Assembly (NCBI GenBank): GCA_016781115.1
Contig: JADDQX010000140.1
Span: 1 to 6,135, forward strand
Source: Actinomycetota bacterium
GTDB taxonomy: Bacteria; Actinomycetota; CADDZG01; WHSQ01
DNA length: 6,135 nt
Reading direction: 5' to 3'
Shown: in pieces, positions 5,997-6,135 of the stretch
Layout of the letters: each line of letters starts with the position of its first letter
Position numbering within the stretch: position 1 is the stretch's first letter
Translations under genes and position numbers: made by a program
The notes under the pieces: model-generated
Seen by the model: only the letters and a program-made list of their open reading frames with translations
Database searches by the model: none
What the model was told of the DNA's origin: nothing

Positions 5997-6135
5997 CCGC
6001 CGCCGCTGACGTATCCGGCAACGGCTCTCGCCACCTCGTTCGCCTGGAGGGGGTGCACAAGTGGTTCGGCGACCTCCACGTCCTCAAGGGCATCGACGTC
6101 GACATCGACCCGGGGCAGGTTGTCGTGGTGATCGG
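5993..6135 (+). CDS. Polar amino-acid ABC transporter ATPase (GlnQ/HisP type), N-terminal part, cut by window end
   Basis: ATG 5993-5995 overlaps the permease stop by 4 nt (ATGA), and the frame stays open to the window edge for 47 codons. The reading includes LVRLEGVHKWFGDLHVLKGI followed by DVDIDPGQVVVVIG. The VHKWFG...VLKGIDVDI pattern is the standard opening of GlnQ/HisP-type ATPases, and the sequence stops at the first Gly of the expected Walker A loop, so no catalytic motif is visible. A GGAG only 1 nt before the ATG is too close to be a good ribosome site, so translation probably depends on coupling to the permease. Context makes it the motor of the second importer. It is truncated by the window, not broken. 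Confidence 0.88.
   Translation, partial: MTAAADVSGNGSRHLVRLEGVHKWFGDLHVLKGIDVDIDPGQVVVVI

Overview
The window is a high-GC stretch (about 60-65% by eye) in which codon third positions are mostly G or C. Ribosome-binding sites are clear and genes are tightly overlapped. The lipoprotein has an Ala-rich lipobox followed by an acidic/Pro/Gly linker. This suggests an actinobacterium (Actinomycetota) or a similar high-GC bacterium; the phylum is an inference from style, not proven. Every convincing gene is on the + strand, and all appear to be amino-acid ABC importer components.

Layout: (1) 1-53, the last 16 codons of an upstream gene, possibly the substrate-binding protein of the first transporter, followed by a strong terminator-like hairpin (68-107). 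(2) 170-3930, a complete branched-chain/hydrophobic amino-acid (LIV-I, HAAT family) translocator in the order livH, livM, livG, livF. The first three junctions overlap by 1, 1 and 8 nt. (3) Only 17 nt later, 3948-4853, a substrate-binding lipoprotein of a different family (SBP_bac_3, polar amino-acid/PAAT type). (4) A 69-nt gap containing a second terminator-like hairpin (4873-4910). (5) 4923-5996, a HisM/GlnP-type permease with a long extra membrane-spanning N-terminus. (6) From 5993 to the window end, the first 47 codons of its GlnQ/HisP-type ATPase, cut off just before the Walker A loop.

Together the genes look like two complete but unrelated amino-acid importers placed end to end, probably in one transcript. 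LivH/LivM form the heterodimeric channel driven by LivG/LivF. The second set would use the lipoprotein to capture a (probably polar) amino acid, a homodimer of the permease as channel, and the partial ATPase as motor. The hairpin after each binding-protein position fits the usual design in which partial termination leaves more binding-protein mRNA than translocator mRNA.

I see no RNA genes, mobile elements, CRISPR arrays or attachment sites. No stretch over 300 bases lacks a gene. There is no clear sign of a previously undescribed system; the most notable points are the tandem arrangement, the duplicated hairpin layout, and extensions or insertions in the permease, LivM and binding protein.
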